A stretch of 64,000 nucleotides of DNA from Paeniglutamicibacter sulfureus (GTDB lineage: Bacteria; Actinomycetota; Actinomycetes; Actinomycetales; Micrococcaceae), in the NCBI RefSeq assembly GCF_039535115.1, contig NZ_BAAAWO010000001.1:3038001-3102000 (forward strand), in the 5' to 3' direction. This document shows, piece by piece, positions 39,800 to 48,229 of this stretch. Within the stretch, counting starts at the first letter, position 1. Each line of letters begins with the position of its first letter. A program made the position numbers and the translations under genes. The notes below the pieces were generated by a model. That model was not told the origin of the DNA. It searched no databases and worked only from the letters and a program-made list of their open reading frames with translations.

Positions 39800-39916
39800 A
39801 TGCGGAAATTTCTGGTGTTGGTGGCAGTAGCCGCGGGCGTTATTGGTTATCGTAAGTACAAGGGATCCACGGCTGAAAAGGCCACCTGGAGCCAGGGCAC
39901 CGATAAGGTATCCTGA
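39800..39916 (+). CDS. DLW-39 family small protein
   Basis: A 38-aa protein, MRKFLVLVAVAAGVIGYRKY followed by a polar tail. The start ATG 39800 has GAAAGGA 8 bases upstream. One hydrophobic N-terminal helix (residues 4-16) is followed by basic residues, suggesting a membrane-anchored peptide. Small proteins of this family sit between tRNA-Ile and tRNA-Ala in many actinobacteria, and it is usually missed in gene calling. Here the DLW motif that named the family reads ATW. Function unknown. Confidence 0.85.
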   Translation: MRKFLVLVAVAAGVIGYRKYKGSTAEKATWSQGTDKVS

Positions 39917-39967
39917 ATCCGGGGCAGGGCAACCTGCCATGCAAGAAGTTGATGCACAACAAAATAC

Positions 39968-40040
39968 GGGGACTTAGCTCAGTTGGTAGAGCGGTAGCTT
40001 TGCAAGCTTCAGGTCAGGGGTTCGACCCCCCTAGTCTCCA
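39968..40040 (+). tRNA. tRNA-Ala (TGC)
   Basis: A 73-base cloverleaf. Acceptor GGGGACT/AGTCTCC (one G-T pair), D arm GCTC/GAGC, anticodon loop TTTGCAA (anticodon TGC), T stem AGGGG/CCCCT, discriminator A. The anticodon stem GTAGC/GCTTC has one T-T mismatch. Confidence 0.95.
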
Positions 40041-40047
40041 CCGAAAT

Positions 40048-40079
40048 AAAAGACCCGGGACGCAAGTTCCGGGTCTTTT
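40048..40079 (+). terminator. Terminator after tRNA-Ala
   Basis: An 11-bp stem AAAAGACCCGG (40048-40058) with 40069-40079 and T-rich 3' side. Confidence 0.9.
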
Positions 40080-40184
40080 ATTCTTTAACACTCGCGCCCA
40101 GCCAGCCCCTTGAATTCTAGGGGTTGTCGGCTCCCCCGCTGCCCGCATTCGGTGGCCCGGCACGAGTAACCATAGAGTGGGCAG

Positions 40185-41090
40185 GTGACCTTTCTACTGG
40201 CCCTGGTGGGCGTCCTGGGAGTTGCCGCTTCAGGGCCGCTCATTGCCGCGTTCCCGGCCGTTCCCGCCCTCTCCATGGCCTTGTGGCGCAATGCCATAGG
40301 CACTGCAGTCATGGCCGTGCCCGCACTGGTGAATGATCGGCGCGGTTTCGGCCGGCTGCGCCGCCGGGAATGGGGATGGAGCGCCCTCGCCGCCCTCTCG
40401 CTTGCGCTGCATTTCGCCTTCTTCATGACGTCGATCCGAATGACCACCGTCGCTGCATCCACCGCACTGGTGTGCCTGCAAGCGGCGTGGATAGCGCTGT
40501 TCCAATCCCTGCGCGGAACAAGGTATGGCTGGAGGGTCGGTCTGGGAGTGCTGCTGGCTTTTGCCGGCGTTCTGGTGATCACGGGATTCGACATCGGGTC
40601 GGGCACGGAGGCACTTATCGGTGACGGGCTGGCCCTCATAGGCGGCGTCCTGGCCGCCGCTTACACTCTGGCGGGGTCCAAGGCCCGCGCGACCATGAGC
40701 ACCAGTTCCTACACCACCATCTGCTACGGGCTGACTTCTGTCCTGCTCTTGGCAATGTGCCTGCTGGCCGGCGAACCGGTCTGGGGATTCGACCTCAATG
40801 GGTGGATCGGCATCCTTGCACTGGCTCTCTGCTCCCAGGTCCTCGGGCATTCGGCCCTGAACCATCTGCTGAGTTCGCTGGGCCCGCTCACCGTTTCCAC
40901 CCTGATCTTGCTGGAAATCCCGGGGGCGGCCCTCCTGGCCGCATTGTTCCTGGGGCAGATATTGCCGGCCGGAACCGTGTTTGGGCTGGCTATCATCCTT
41001 GTCGGCCTGTTCTTTGTCGTGCGTGGACAGGCGCACGCTCAGAGCAAGGCCCTCGTGGAACCGCTGACAAAGGAACAGGGCACCACCTGA
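40185..41090 (+). CDS. EamA/DMT-family exporter
   Basis: A 301-aa membrane protein with about ten hydrophobic segments arranged as two EamA repeats (first about 1-130, second about 145-285). Drug/metabolite transporters of this type export amino acids or other small molecules; the substrate cannot be predicted. GTG 40185 is the first plausible start. It faces a convergent gene across a hairpin at 41155-41183. Confidence 0.85.
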   Translation: MTFLLALVGVLGVAASGPLIAAFPAVPALSMALWRNAIGTAVMAVPALVNDRRGFGRLRRREWGWSALAALSLALHFAFFMTSIRMTTVAASTALVCLQAAWIALFQSLRGTRYGWRVGLGVLLAFAGVLVITGFDIGSGTEALIGDGLALIGGVLAAAYTLAGSKARATMSTSSYTTICYGLTSVLLLAMCLLAGEPVWGFDLNGWIGILALALCSQVLGHSALNHLLSSLGPLTVSTLILLEIPGAALLAALFLGQILPAGTVFGLAIILVGLFFVVRGQAHAQSKALVEPLTKEQGTT

Positions 41091-41154
41091 TCCATCGCAT
41101 CTCGGATTGCCGGATGCAGTGAAGACCACGTGCTGCCCTGTTGCTCTATGTCTG

Positions 41155-41183
41155 CCCGGGGCATCCGTTGCGGATGTCCCGGG
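41155..41183. terminator. Hairpin between convergent genes
   Basis: A 13-bp stem with one G-T pair (41155-41167 with 41171-41183, CCCGGG...CCCGGG) and a 3-base loop. It has no T run and is probably bidirectional. Confidence 0.6.
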
Positions 41184-41194
41184 ATCGACCGAAA

Positions 41195-42196
41195 CTACTT
41201 CTTGGTGCGGGGACCCGGCTTTGGCGCGGTGTCCCCAGTGGAAGCCTCGGCTTCGGAGACCCTTGCTTCGCTGGAGTCCAGGCTTGCCTCTGCCTTGTGC
41301 TTGGCGGTGGTGGCCGCCTCCGAAATTTCCTCAGCCGATTCGGAAAGCTGCTTCTTGTTGTCTGCCACCGCTTCGTCGGCTTTAGCTGAGCTGTTCTCCT
41401 TGGCGGCGGCTGCCGATGCGGCCACTTCGTCGCGGACTTCCTCCACGCTGGCGGGGACTTCCACCGGGCCGCTTGCGCGTACGGTGGTCGGTTCCACCGG
41501 TGCCGGGGTCTTCCACGGGTCGTCGATGGGCTTCGAGGCACGCCAAGCAGCCACGGCCGCTGCGCCCGCGGCGGCAATGACGGCTACGACAAGCCATCCC
41601 TTTTTCTTCTTCGCAGGCTTCTGCACCTTGTTCAGCTCCTTGCTGACTCGGCCCACGGCAGCGCTTGCGCTGTTCTGGACACGTTCGACGGTTTCAGGAC
41701 TAGGCGTGAGTTTTTCGGAAACCTGGTGAAGTGCCTCGGGGACCCTGGCCTGCTCAAGCTTGCGCGTGGTGAATTCGGCCGCCTGGCCGATCTTTTCATT
41801 GGCCGCCGGCAGGTAATCGTTGAGAACGACATTGCGCGCATGGGTGAGGGCAGGCGTCGCCTTCTCGAGCGCCTCGTTCAGCGCGGGAGTGGCACGATCA
41901 ACGGCCTTCTGGACCCGGGGGGTGGCTTCGTCAATGGCCGCGGAGAGTCGTGGACCCACGCGCTCCAGGGACTCCTGGATCATGGGACTGACCCGCGCGA
42001 CGGTCTCCGAAAGTTCGTGGGCGGCCCAGTTCAGGCTCTCCTGGATCTTCGGGGATGCCGTCTCGATGCCCTTTTCTATACGAGGAACGGCCCACTTCAC
42101 GGCCGTGTCCACCTTTGGAGCTGCCCAATCCAATGCCTGCTCGGCACCAGTGGCAACACTTTCACCAAAGTCTCGAGCAATACGTTCTGACTTCAC
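41195..42196 (-). CDS. Repetitive amphipathic-helix membrane protein (apolipoprotein-like)
   Basis: A 333-aa protein whose first 200 residues are amphipathic helical repeats punctuated by Ala-x-Pro (AAPKVDTAVKWAVPRIEKG, ASPKIQESLN, VSPMIQESLER, ATPRVQKAVDR, ATPALNEAL), roughly 11-residue units. A single membrane helix follows (about 203-222, WLVVAVIAAAGAAAVAAW) and then an Ala/Glu-rich acidic tail. The pattern resembles apolipoprotein or late-embryogenesis-type proteins. I do not recognise a characterised homolog. It is transcribed divergently from the cyclophilin gene. Confidence 0.7.
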   Translation of the reverse strand: MKSERIARDFGESVATGAEQALDWAAPKVDTAVKWAVPRIEKGIETASPKIQESLNWAAHELSETVARVSPMIQESLERVGPRLSAAIDEATPRVQKAVDRATPALNEALEKATPALTHARNVVLNDYLPAANEKIGQAAEFTTRKLEQARVPEALHQVSEKLTPSPETVERVQNSASAAVGRVSKELNKVQKPAKKKKGWLVVAVIAAAGAAAVAAWRASKPIDDPWKTPAPVEPTTVRASGPVEVPASVEEVRDEVAASAAAAKENSSAKADEAVADNKKQLSESAEEISEAATTAKHKAEASLDSSEARVSEAEASTGDTAPKPGPRTKK

Positions 42197-42357
42197 AGTG
42201 AACCCCTTCGATCGTTTCGTAAGCTTCGTCCTAGCCTACGACCTACGCTTGGCTTACAGCCATTACCTGACCGGCATATAAACAATCGTGTGGTCGTGTT
42301 CACTGAACGCGTAGCCATTCGCAACAGCGGTTAGAGCGCTCATGGAAGAATGACTGT

Positions 42358-42903
42358 ATGACTGCAATCCCAACGCATACAGCCACCATCCACACCAACT
42401 TGGGCGACATCGTCGTAAACCTCTTTGGCAACCACGCCCCCAAGACCGTGAAAAACTTCGTGGGCCTGGCCACCGGCGAACAGACCTGGACCGACCCGCG
42501 CAATGGCGAGGAGAAGGTCAACACCCCGCTGTACAACGGCACGATCTTCCACCGCATCATCTCCGACTTCATGATCCAGGGCGGCGACCCGCTGGGCCAG
42601 GGCACCGGCGGACCGGGCTACCGCTTCGACGACGAGATCAATCCCGAGCTCGATTTCCGCGAGCCCTACAAGCTGGCCATGGCCAACGCAGGTATCCAGA
42701 TGGGCCAGGGCACCAACGGTTCCCAGTTCTTCATCACCTCGATCCCGACCACCTGGCTGCAGGGCAAGCACACCATCTTCGGCGATGTCACCGACGAAGC
42801 TTCGCGCAAGCTCGTTGACCAGCTAAACGTCGTTCCGACCGACGGCCGCGACAAGCCGCTCGAAGACGTCTCCATCAGCAGCATCGACGTCACCGCGCTC
42901 TAG
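42358..42903 (+). CDS. Cyclophilin-type peptidyl-prolyl cis-trans isomerase
   Basis: A 181-aa cytosolic cyclophilin. Conserved blocks FHRIISDFMIQGGDP, GSQFFIT and HTIFGDVTD hold the active-site Arg, Phe and Gln residues. No signal peptide is present. It isomerises X-Pro bonds during folding. The family is common near the origin in actinobacteria (ppiA position, close to rhomboid and crgA). Confidence 0.95.
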   Translation: MTAIPTHTATIHTNLGDIVVNLFGNHAPKTVKNFVGLATGEQTWTDPRNGEEKVNTPLYNGTIFHRIISDFMIQGGDPLGQGTGGPGYRFDDEINPELDFREPYKLAMANAGIQMGQGTNGSQFFITSIPTTWLQGKHTIFGDVTDEASRKLVDQLNVVPTDGRDKPLEDVSISSIDVTAL

Positions 42904-42970
42904 GCACGTGATCCGGGCGCGGTTCATGCGCCTTTAACCGTCGAAGGCTCCATCGGCCGCCCCGCCGCAT

Positions 42971-43003
42971 CGTCCCTCACCTCGCCCTGCAAGGTGAGGG
43001 ACG
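42971..43003 (+). terminator. Hairpin after the cyclophilin gene
   Basis: A 12-bp stem CGTCCCTCACCT (42971-42982) with 42992-43003. A further GCCG/CGGC extension lies outside. There is no T run. Confidence 0.65.
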
Positions 43004-43156
43004 GCGGCGGGACGGATGGATGGGGCCTTTTGCTTTTGCCCGGCACGCACGTCTTGCAACGTGCGCATACCCGGTCCCGGCGCGTGGACCGCCGCGCCTG
43101 TAATCCGTCCCGTGGCAACGGGGCAACGAATGTACTTACCCAGGAGCATCGATTCC

Positions 43157-44017
43157 ATGTCATATGGACTGTCCAACCCGAACCAGGCCGCGCAGGCACC
43201 CGTCTGCCCCAGGCACCCCGACCGGATTTCGTATGTCACCTGCCAACGCTGCTTGCGTCCGGCCTGCCCCGAATGCCAAGTCACGGCGGCGGTAGGAACC
43301 CAGTGCGTGGACTGCGTGCGCGAGGCCAACAAGCAGTTGCCAAGCACCCGTACGGTCTTTGGCGGCAAGGCGACGGACGGCCGCCCCTTGGTGACTTATG
43401 TGTTGATCGCCATTAACGTGGTTGTCTTCGGCCTGCAAATGATACTGCGCGACTTCAGTGACTACGTTGTGTACGCAGGGCTGTACACCAGCCCGTATCT
43501 GGAACCCGAGCCGTGGCGCATGCTCACCTCGATCTTTGCCCACTCCACGACTTTCATTGGGCACATTGCCTTCAATATGTACGCGCTGTACATCTGCGGA
43601 CGTGTGCTGGAACCGATGCTGGGGCGGCTGCGCTTCCTGGCCCTGTACCTGGCCTCCGGTCTTGGCGGCTCCGTCGCCGTGCTCTTGATCACCGATCCAC
43701 GGGTTCCCGTTCTGGGTGCCTCCGGTGCGGTGTTCGGGCTCTTCGCCGCGATGTTTGTGCTCCTCCGCGCACGCGGAGTCCAAACCATGCAGATCGTCAT
43801 CTTGATTGCGATCAACTTGGCCATCGGCTTCATCATCCCTGGTATCGCATGGGAGGCCCACGTGGGCGGGCTGGTGGTAGGTGCTGCAACGGCAGCCGTC
43901 ATGGCCCACGCGCCCAAGGGAAAGCAGCAGGCCCTGATGCAGTGGGCCGGCACTGCATTGTTGATTCTGTTGCTATGTGCGCTGACTTTTTACGGTGCCG
44001 CAAACATTCGACTCTGA
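43157..44017 (+). CDS. Rhomboid family intramembrane serine protease
   Basis: A 286-aa protein. The N-terminus carries a B-box-like zinc finger (CPRHPDR, CQRC, CPEC, CVDC). The rhomboid core follows with HIAFNMYALY, GASGAVFG (catalytic Ser near 187) and AHVGG (catalytic His near 235) in about six helices. ATG 43157 was chosen because AGGAG lies 10 bases upstream and the zinc finger follows at once, rather than the upstream frame from 43016. It cleaves membrane proteins; substrates unknown. Confidence 0.92.
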   Translation: MSYGLSNPNQAAQAPVCPRHPDRISYVTCQRCLRPACPECQVTAAVGTQCVDCVREANKQLPSTRTVFGGKATDGRPLVTYVLIAINVVVFGLQMILRDFSDYVVYAGLYTSPYLEPEPWRMLTSIFAHSTTFIGHIAFNMYALYICGRVLEPMLGRLRFLALYLASGLGGSVAVLLITDPRVPVLGASGAVFGLFAAMFVLLRARGVQTMQIVILIAINLAIGFIIPGIAWEAHVGGLVVGAATAAVMAHAPKGKQQALMQWAGTALLILLLCALTFYGAANIRL

Positions 44018-44059
44018 CAGCCAAATAGGACCGCTGGCCATGAAAGTTGTCCACATGGG

Positions 44060-44457
44060 TTATCCACACTGTTAATAACTCACAACCATGTAATTCATAA
44101 GAGACGGACCGGCTCCAGCGCCCGCGCTGACGCCGGTCCGTCTCGTTTGTGGATAGTTTTTGGCAAGTATTCACAATTTCATCCACACCTGTGGATAACT
44201 TAGTGCACAACCTGTGAAGTGTTGGGGATCCGATTCGGAGGTCCAGCAGAGCGTACTCGTCGAAAGTTTAACCGAATCCGTGAGATTGCGCGGAAATCCG
44301 GGCACTTCGAGGAGGGTTTGCCGTCCGTTGTCCACACGGCTTATCCACAGTGTTAATAACTTACGCACATGTAATTCACACCCCGCAAGACCGCCCAAAC
44401 CGCGAAACTGGCGCTCCAAAAGGTTGAACCCACAGCTTTGTCCCCACCTGTGGATAA
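44060..44457. promoter_or_regulatory. Duplicated DnaA-box cluster outside oriC
   Basis: Two similar modules. Module 1: TTATCCACA at 44060, then GTTAATAACT and CATGTAATTCA, and TGTGGATAA at 44190 followed by CTTAGTGCACA. Module 2: TTATCCACA at 44341, then GTTAATAACTTA and CATGTAATTCA, and TGTGGATAA at 44449 followed by CTTTCGTGCACA. TGTGGATAG at 44148 and several TTGTCCACA-like motifs add to these. All four principal boxes are exact consensus 9-mers. No gene is present in 44018-44598. Confidence 0.75.
44101..44144 (+). terminator. Hairpin after the rhomboid gene
   Basis: A perfect 13-bp stem GAGACGGACCGGC (44101-44113) with 44132-44144, followed by a weak T-rich run. Confidence 0.75.
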
Positions 44458-44598
44458 CTTTCGTGCACAGCATGTTACTAAGTTTCGCGTCTACTCCCCC
44501 GCCCACTTCGCCCTGTGATTAGTGGGGGAAAACTGCAAAAATGGTGCTCATCAGGCTTCCGCACCCACCGGGTGCTTCCCCCATACCGGAGAGTCCCC

Positions 44599-45564
44599 AT
44601 GCGCCAGGATTGGATCCACCCCGAGCATGTCGCTGCGTGGGCAGCCTTGACCAACCGCTTGGCAGCGTTCGATGAAACCGGGGAATTCTACGAAGTCGAG
44701 GATCTGGCAGAGGAACTGGACGAACCTGGCGTGGACCCCCTACAAGACACGATTGGACTCTGGGACGGCGATGCCATGATCGGGTTCGGTCAGCTCCGCC
44801 TCGGTGAGCAGCTGCGCGACGGCCGTGGGCGGGTTTCCATCGACGGAGGCATTGCGCCCGAGTACCGCCGTCGCGGCCACGGGTCCGGAATCATGGACAC
44901 CCTTGAATCAAGGGCAGCGGAGAAGATGGCGGAACGACTCCCCAAGATCGACTTCACCATCGATGTGTGGGGGAATGCCGCAGGCCATGGTGCTGGCGCC
45001 ATGGCCAGGAGCAGGGGGTACGAGCCTGCACGCTATTTCCAGGACATGTCCGTGTTGCCTGACAATTTCAGGCCCCGGGGACGCCCTGTGGCGGCCTATG
45101 GCGACGCGCGGCTGGTCGCATACTCTCCCAGCTTGTCCGAGCCGGTTCGGCTCCTGGACAATGAGGCCTTCGCCGATCATTGGGGCTCGACCCCGAAGAG
45201 CGTCAACGAATGGGCGGCCATGACCGAATCCCGTTCCTTCCGGGGAGCGTACTCCCAGGTGCTGCTGCAAGCGGACGGCGGCTCGGTTCCGACCACCGCT
45301 CTCTGCTACGTCTTGGCGGCCGAATGGGTGCCGGGAGAACTGTACATATCTCGCGTGGGTACGGCACGTTCCTCACGCGGACGAGGGTATGCGGCTTGGG
45401 CGCTCTCTAAGGCTGTTCAGGCGGCATTCGACGCCGGTTATACAAAGGTGGACCTGTCGGTGGACGCGCAAAGCCCAACCGGTGCGGCGGGGCTGTACCG
45501 ACTCTTGGGGTTTGAGCTGGTTCGGCAGGGAACGATGTATCGAAAGATCGTCCGGGCCCGTTGA
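44599..45564 (+). CDS. GNAT family acetyltransferase (two-domain)
   Basis: A 321-aa protein with two GNAT folds. The first holds GGIAPEYRRRGHGSGIMD (acetyl-CoA loop, near residue 85), the second SRVGTARSSRGRGYAAWAL (near 250). Mycothiol synthase MshD has a similar double arrangement, but I see nothing specific to it. ATG 44599 has GGAGAG 6 bases upstream and was preferred over the longer frame from 44515. Confidence 0.85.
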   Translation: MRQDWIHPEHVAAWAALTNRLAAFDETGEFYEVEDLAEELDEPGVDPLQDTIGLWDGDAMIGFGQLRLGEQLRDGRGRVSIDGGIAPEYRRRGHGSGIMDTLESRAAEKMAERLPKIDFTIDVWGNAAGHGAGAMARSRGYEPARYFQDMSVLPDNFRPRGRPVAAYGDARLVAYSPSLSEPVRLLDNEAFADHWGSTPKSVNEWAAMTESRSFRGAYSQVLLQADGGSVPTTALCYVLAAEWVPGELYISRVGTARSSRGRGYAAWALSKAVQAAFDAGYTKVDLSVDAQSPTGAAGLYRLLGFELVRQGTMYRKIVRAR

Positions 45565-45599
45565 ATAACTACGATGCGCGGCGGGGCTCCAACCCGTTC

Positions 45600-46220
45600 T
45601 CAGCCAATGAGCGGGAACAGCAGCGAAATGGCCAGTACTGCCATGAGCGTCGCGATGACGGCATCTAGGATGCGCCAGGATCGGGGACTGGCAAAGAACC
45701 CGCGCAAGTAGCGTGCCCCAAAACCCAAGCCGACGAACCAGAGAATGCTGGCTAGCGTCGCGCCCGTGCCAAAGACCCAGCGCCCAGGGTCGCCTTGGGC
45801 TGCGGCTATCGAGCCGAGGAGAATGACCGTATCGAGGTAGACATGCGGGTTGAGCCAAGTCAAGGCCAGCGCCGTCAGGACGGCAGTGCGCCGCGGGGTT
45901 GGCGGCGTCGATGCGCTTGTGTCCATCCCCCGCGGGCTGAGGGCCCGCCGGGCAGCGAAGAAGGAATAAACGAGCAAGAAAGTGGCTCCACCGATCCGGG
46001 CCACGTCAATAAACCACGGGGCGATCGACAGCAGGGCGCCCAGTCCGGCGATCCCGGCAAAAATCAGGACGGCATCCGAGACGAGGCAAATCAACACGGC
46101 AAGGCCGACATGTTCCTTTCGGATCCCCTGTCGCAGGATGAACGCATTTTGGGCACCAATGGCAACTATCAAGGAGAGGCCAGTGGCCAGACCGGATATA
46201 AAGGGAATGAAGATCACCAA
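45600..46220 (-). CDS. LysE/ArgO family amino acid exporter
   Basis: A 206-aa membrane protein with about six hydrophobic segments and the family N-terminus GLSLIVAIGAQNAFILRQG. LysE/ArgO exports L-lysine or L-arginine. It is divergent from a LysR regulator with a 69-base gap, the classical lysE-lysG layout. Confidence 0.92.
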   Translation of the reverse strand: MVIFIPFISGLATGLSLIVAIGAQNAFILRQGIRKEHVGLAVLICLVSDAVLIFAGIAGLGALLSIAPWFIDVARIGGATFLLVYSFFAARRALSPRGMDTSASTPPTPRRTAVLTALALTWLNPHVYLDTVILLGSIAAAQGDPGRWVFGTGATLASILWFVGLGFGARYLRGFFASPRSWRILDAVIATLMAVLAISLLFPLIG

Positions 46221-46289
46221 CCGAGATTAGGCGAACCAGCAAAGACGTGTCGAGCTAAAGATTCTTAGGGTCCATTAGGATTTCTAACT
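46221..46289. promoter_or_regulatory. Divergent control region of the exporter and its LysR regulator
   Basis: Sixty-nine bases hold both promoters. The sequence CTAAAGATTCTTAG (46254-46267) is a partial inverted repeat that could be the regulator site. Confidence 0.45.
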
Positions 46290-47198
46290 ATGGACTTTTC
46301 CACGGAGCAACTACAAACGTTCAAGGCCGTGATCGACGCCGGAACCCTGGAGCGAGCGGCAGGACACCTGAACATCACCCCGTCGGCCGTCAGCCAGCGT
46401 CTCAAAGCCCTGGAAAAACGGGCAGGCAGCGTGCTGTTCATTCGTTCGCGACCGATTCGCACCACAGGCAGTGGGGACGTGCTGCTTCGTTTGGCTAGGG
46501 AGATCCAAATGCTGTCCACGGAGGCGCATCGCTCACTCGGATTGGACGCAACGCCCGACCGTGTACGCCGTCGAACGGAACTCAGCATTGCCGTGAATGC
46601 CGATTCGCTGGCCGGTTGGTTCGCACCGGTTCTTGGAGGGCTGGCTGTCCAGGACGTCATGGACTGCGAGATCCTGCGCCATGACGAGTCCCATTCCACC
46701 GCCTTGCTTCGATCGGGACAGGTCATGGGAGCGGTGACGACGAAAAGCAACCCCGTGCAGGGATGCTCTTCGGTGTATCTGGGAACCATGCGCTATCAAG
46801 CCATGGCCAGTGCAGATTTCATGGAGCGCTGGCTCCCGGGTGTCGATCAAGGGGCCGAGCTCGCGTTTGCGCCAATGGTGAGTTTTGATCGGACCGATGA
46901 CTTGCAACGGGCGCTGCTCAGAAAGGTCGTGGGCAAGCGGATCGCTGAAGCGCCTGCGGAGCACTTCGTGCCGGACTCGAGGATGTACGTGGCAGCCGTG
47001 GTCGCGTCGTTGGGTTGGGGCATGATCCCTGAGGTCCAGGATCCTCGTGACGGATCGCTGGTATGCATCAACGAGGCGTGGACAAGCGATGTCGCTCTTT
47101 ACTGGCAGCGGTGGAAGGTTCCCTCCGTGGCACTGGATCTGCTCACCGGTCTGGTGCTGGATGCTGCGGGGGCCGCCGGCCTGCGCCAGGAATTTTGA
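46290..47198 (+). CDS. LysR-type regulator of the exporter (LysG/ArgP family)
   Basis: A 302-aa protein. The N-terminal winged HTH reads LERAAGHLNITPSAVSQRLK, and the family-specific RSRPIRTTGSGDVLLRLA follows. ArgP/LysG proteins activate the divergent exporter in response to basic amino acids. ATG 46290. Confidence 0.92.
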   Translation: MDFSTEQLQTFKAVIDAGTLERAAGHLNITPSAVSQRLKALEKRAGSVLFIRSRPIRTTGSGDVLLRLAREIQMLSTEAHRSLGLDATPDRVRRRTELSIAVNADSLAGWFAPVLGGLAVQDVMDCEILRHDESHSTALLRSGQVMGAVTTKSNPVQGCSSVYLGTMRYQAMASADFMERWLPGVDQGAELAFAPMVSFDRTDDLQRALLRKVVGKRIAEAPAEHFVPDSRMYVAAVVASLGWGMIPEVQDPRDGSLVCINEAWTSDVALYWQRWKVPSVALDLLTGLVLDAAGAAGLRQEF

Positions 47199-47248
47199 GT
47201 TTTCCGGCAGGAACGCGATCCGTGGTCCACCTCGGATCCTGAACGGCT

Positions 47249-47770
47249 CTAGCTTGTCCCGCCGGGAGGACCGATGACCAGAAGTGCTGCTGTGATGGCA
47301 GCGACCGCGACTAGGCCAACAGCTGCCGCCAGCCAGGGGCTGCGTAGTGCCGTTGCCTGCAGTTTCTCGATGGGCCCCTGTGGTGCTTCCCCGCCAGGTG
47401 CCAGCCGCCAAGTGTCACTGAGCAGCCCCCGGCGCAGCATTGCCCGTTCGAATGGCAGAGTGGCAAAGGGAACGACCGCCGAGACCAAGCCCAGCACGCC
47501 ACGGGCCACACTCCAGCGCTCATTGGCCCAGACAAAGAGCGTCACCAGGCCGTAGGCGATGAAAACCACGCCGTGGACCATTCCAAAAATGCGGACGTAG
47601 ATTTCCGGCCCAAATCCATACTTGATGACCATGGAGATGATCAGCAACGCCCAGGTCACCATTTCGGCGACAGCCAGTAATCCGTACAGGCGCTTGGGTG
47701 ATAATTTTGGCGCGGCGGCAACGGAGGTAGAACCTGGGGTGAGATCGGGGCGAAGCATGGGGACTGGCAT
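47249..47770 (-). CDS. DUF3817 membrane protein
   Basis: A 173-aa protein with four hydrophobic segments. The core LYGLLAVAEMVTWALL, VHGVVFIAYGLVT and FATLPFER matches DUF3817. Such proteins are small membrane proteins of unknown function. It is convergent with the LysR gene and divergent from the SugE-like gene. Confidence 0.82.
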   Translation of the reverse strand: MPVPMLRPDLTPGSTSVAAAPKLSPKRLYGLLAVAEMVTWALLIISMVIKYGFGPEIYVRIFGMVHGVVFIAYGLVTLFVWANERWSVARGVLGLVSAVVPFATLPFERAMLRRGLLSDTWRLAPGGEAPQGPIEKLQATALRSPWLAAAVGLVAVAAITAALLVIGPPGGTS

Positions 47771-47914
47771 GCCTTTCTGGAAGTTGGTTTGAACGGTGCG
47801 TTTTCGGGCCCACGCACATTGCTAGGCCGTCCAGAGCGCACCAGCGCCCCCGTACGAGGGAGCCGTACCCGGACAGCGACAAGACGGCCACCGAAAGGAA
47901 TCGGTGCTTACGAC

Positions 47915-48229
47915 ATATCGTGGATAGTACTAATCATCTCAGGTCTGTTCGAGGCGGTCTGGGCAGTTGCCCTGGGAGCCTCGGAGGGAATCACCAGGCT
48001 CGTCCCCACCGTGGTTTTCGCTGTGGGTCTCCTTCTCAGCATGGCCGGCCTGGCTTGGGCAATGAAGGAGATCCCCACGGGAACCGCCTACGCATTCTGG
48101 GTGGGAATCGGGGCCAGCCTTGCGGTGGCCTACGGCATGGTCTTCGGCGGTGAGACCTTCAGCGTGGTCAAGGTTCTGCTGATGATCGGGTTGGTTGGCT
48201 GCATCGTCGGCCTGAAGGCCGTGAGCTAG
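47915..48229 (+). CDS. SMR-family efflux protein, SugE-like, with unclear start codon
   Basis: About 105 aa with four helices. ISWIVLIISGLFEAVWAVAL and GTAYAFWVGIGASLAV carry the SMR active Glu and the conserved Trp. Family members usually begin exactly at M-x-W-I-V-L, but here that codon is ATA (47915). The frame has no ATG, GTG or TTG between TTG 47819 and the conserved domain. GAAAGG at 47893-47898 is well placed for GTG 47904, which is out of frame by one base. A one-base deletion, a noncanonical start, or a long leader from 47789 or 47819 are the options. Confidence 0.7.
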   Translation: MSWIVLIISGLFEAVWAVALGASEGITRLVPTVVFAVGLLLSMAGLAWAMKEIPTGTAYAFWVGIGASLAVAYGMVFGGETFSVVKVLLMIGLVGCIVGLKAVS

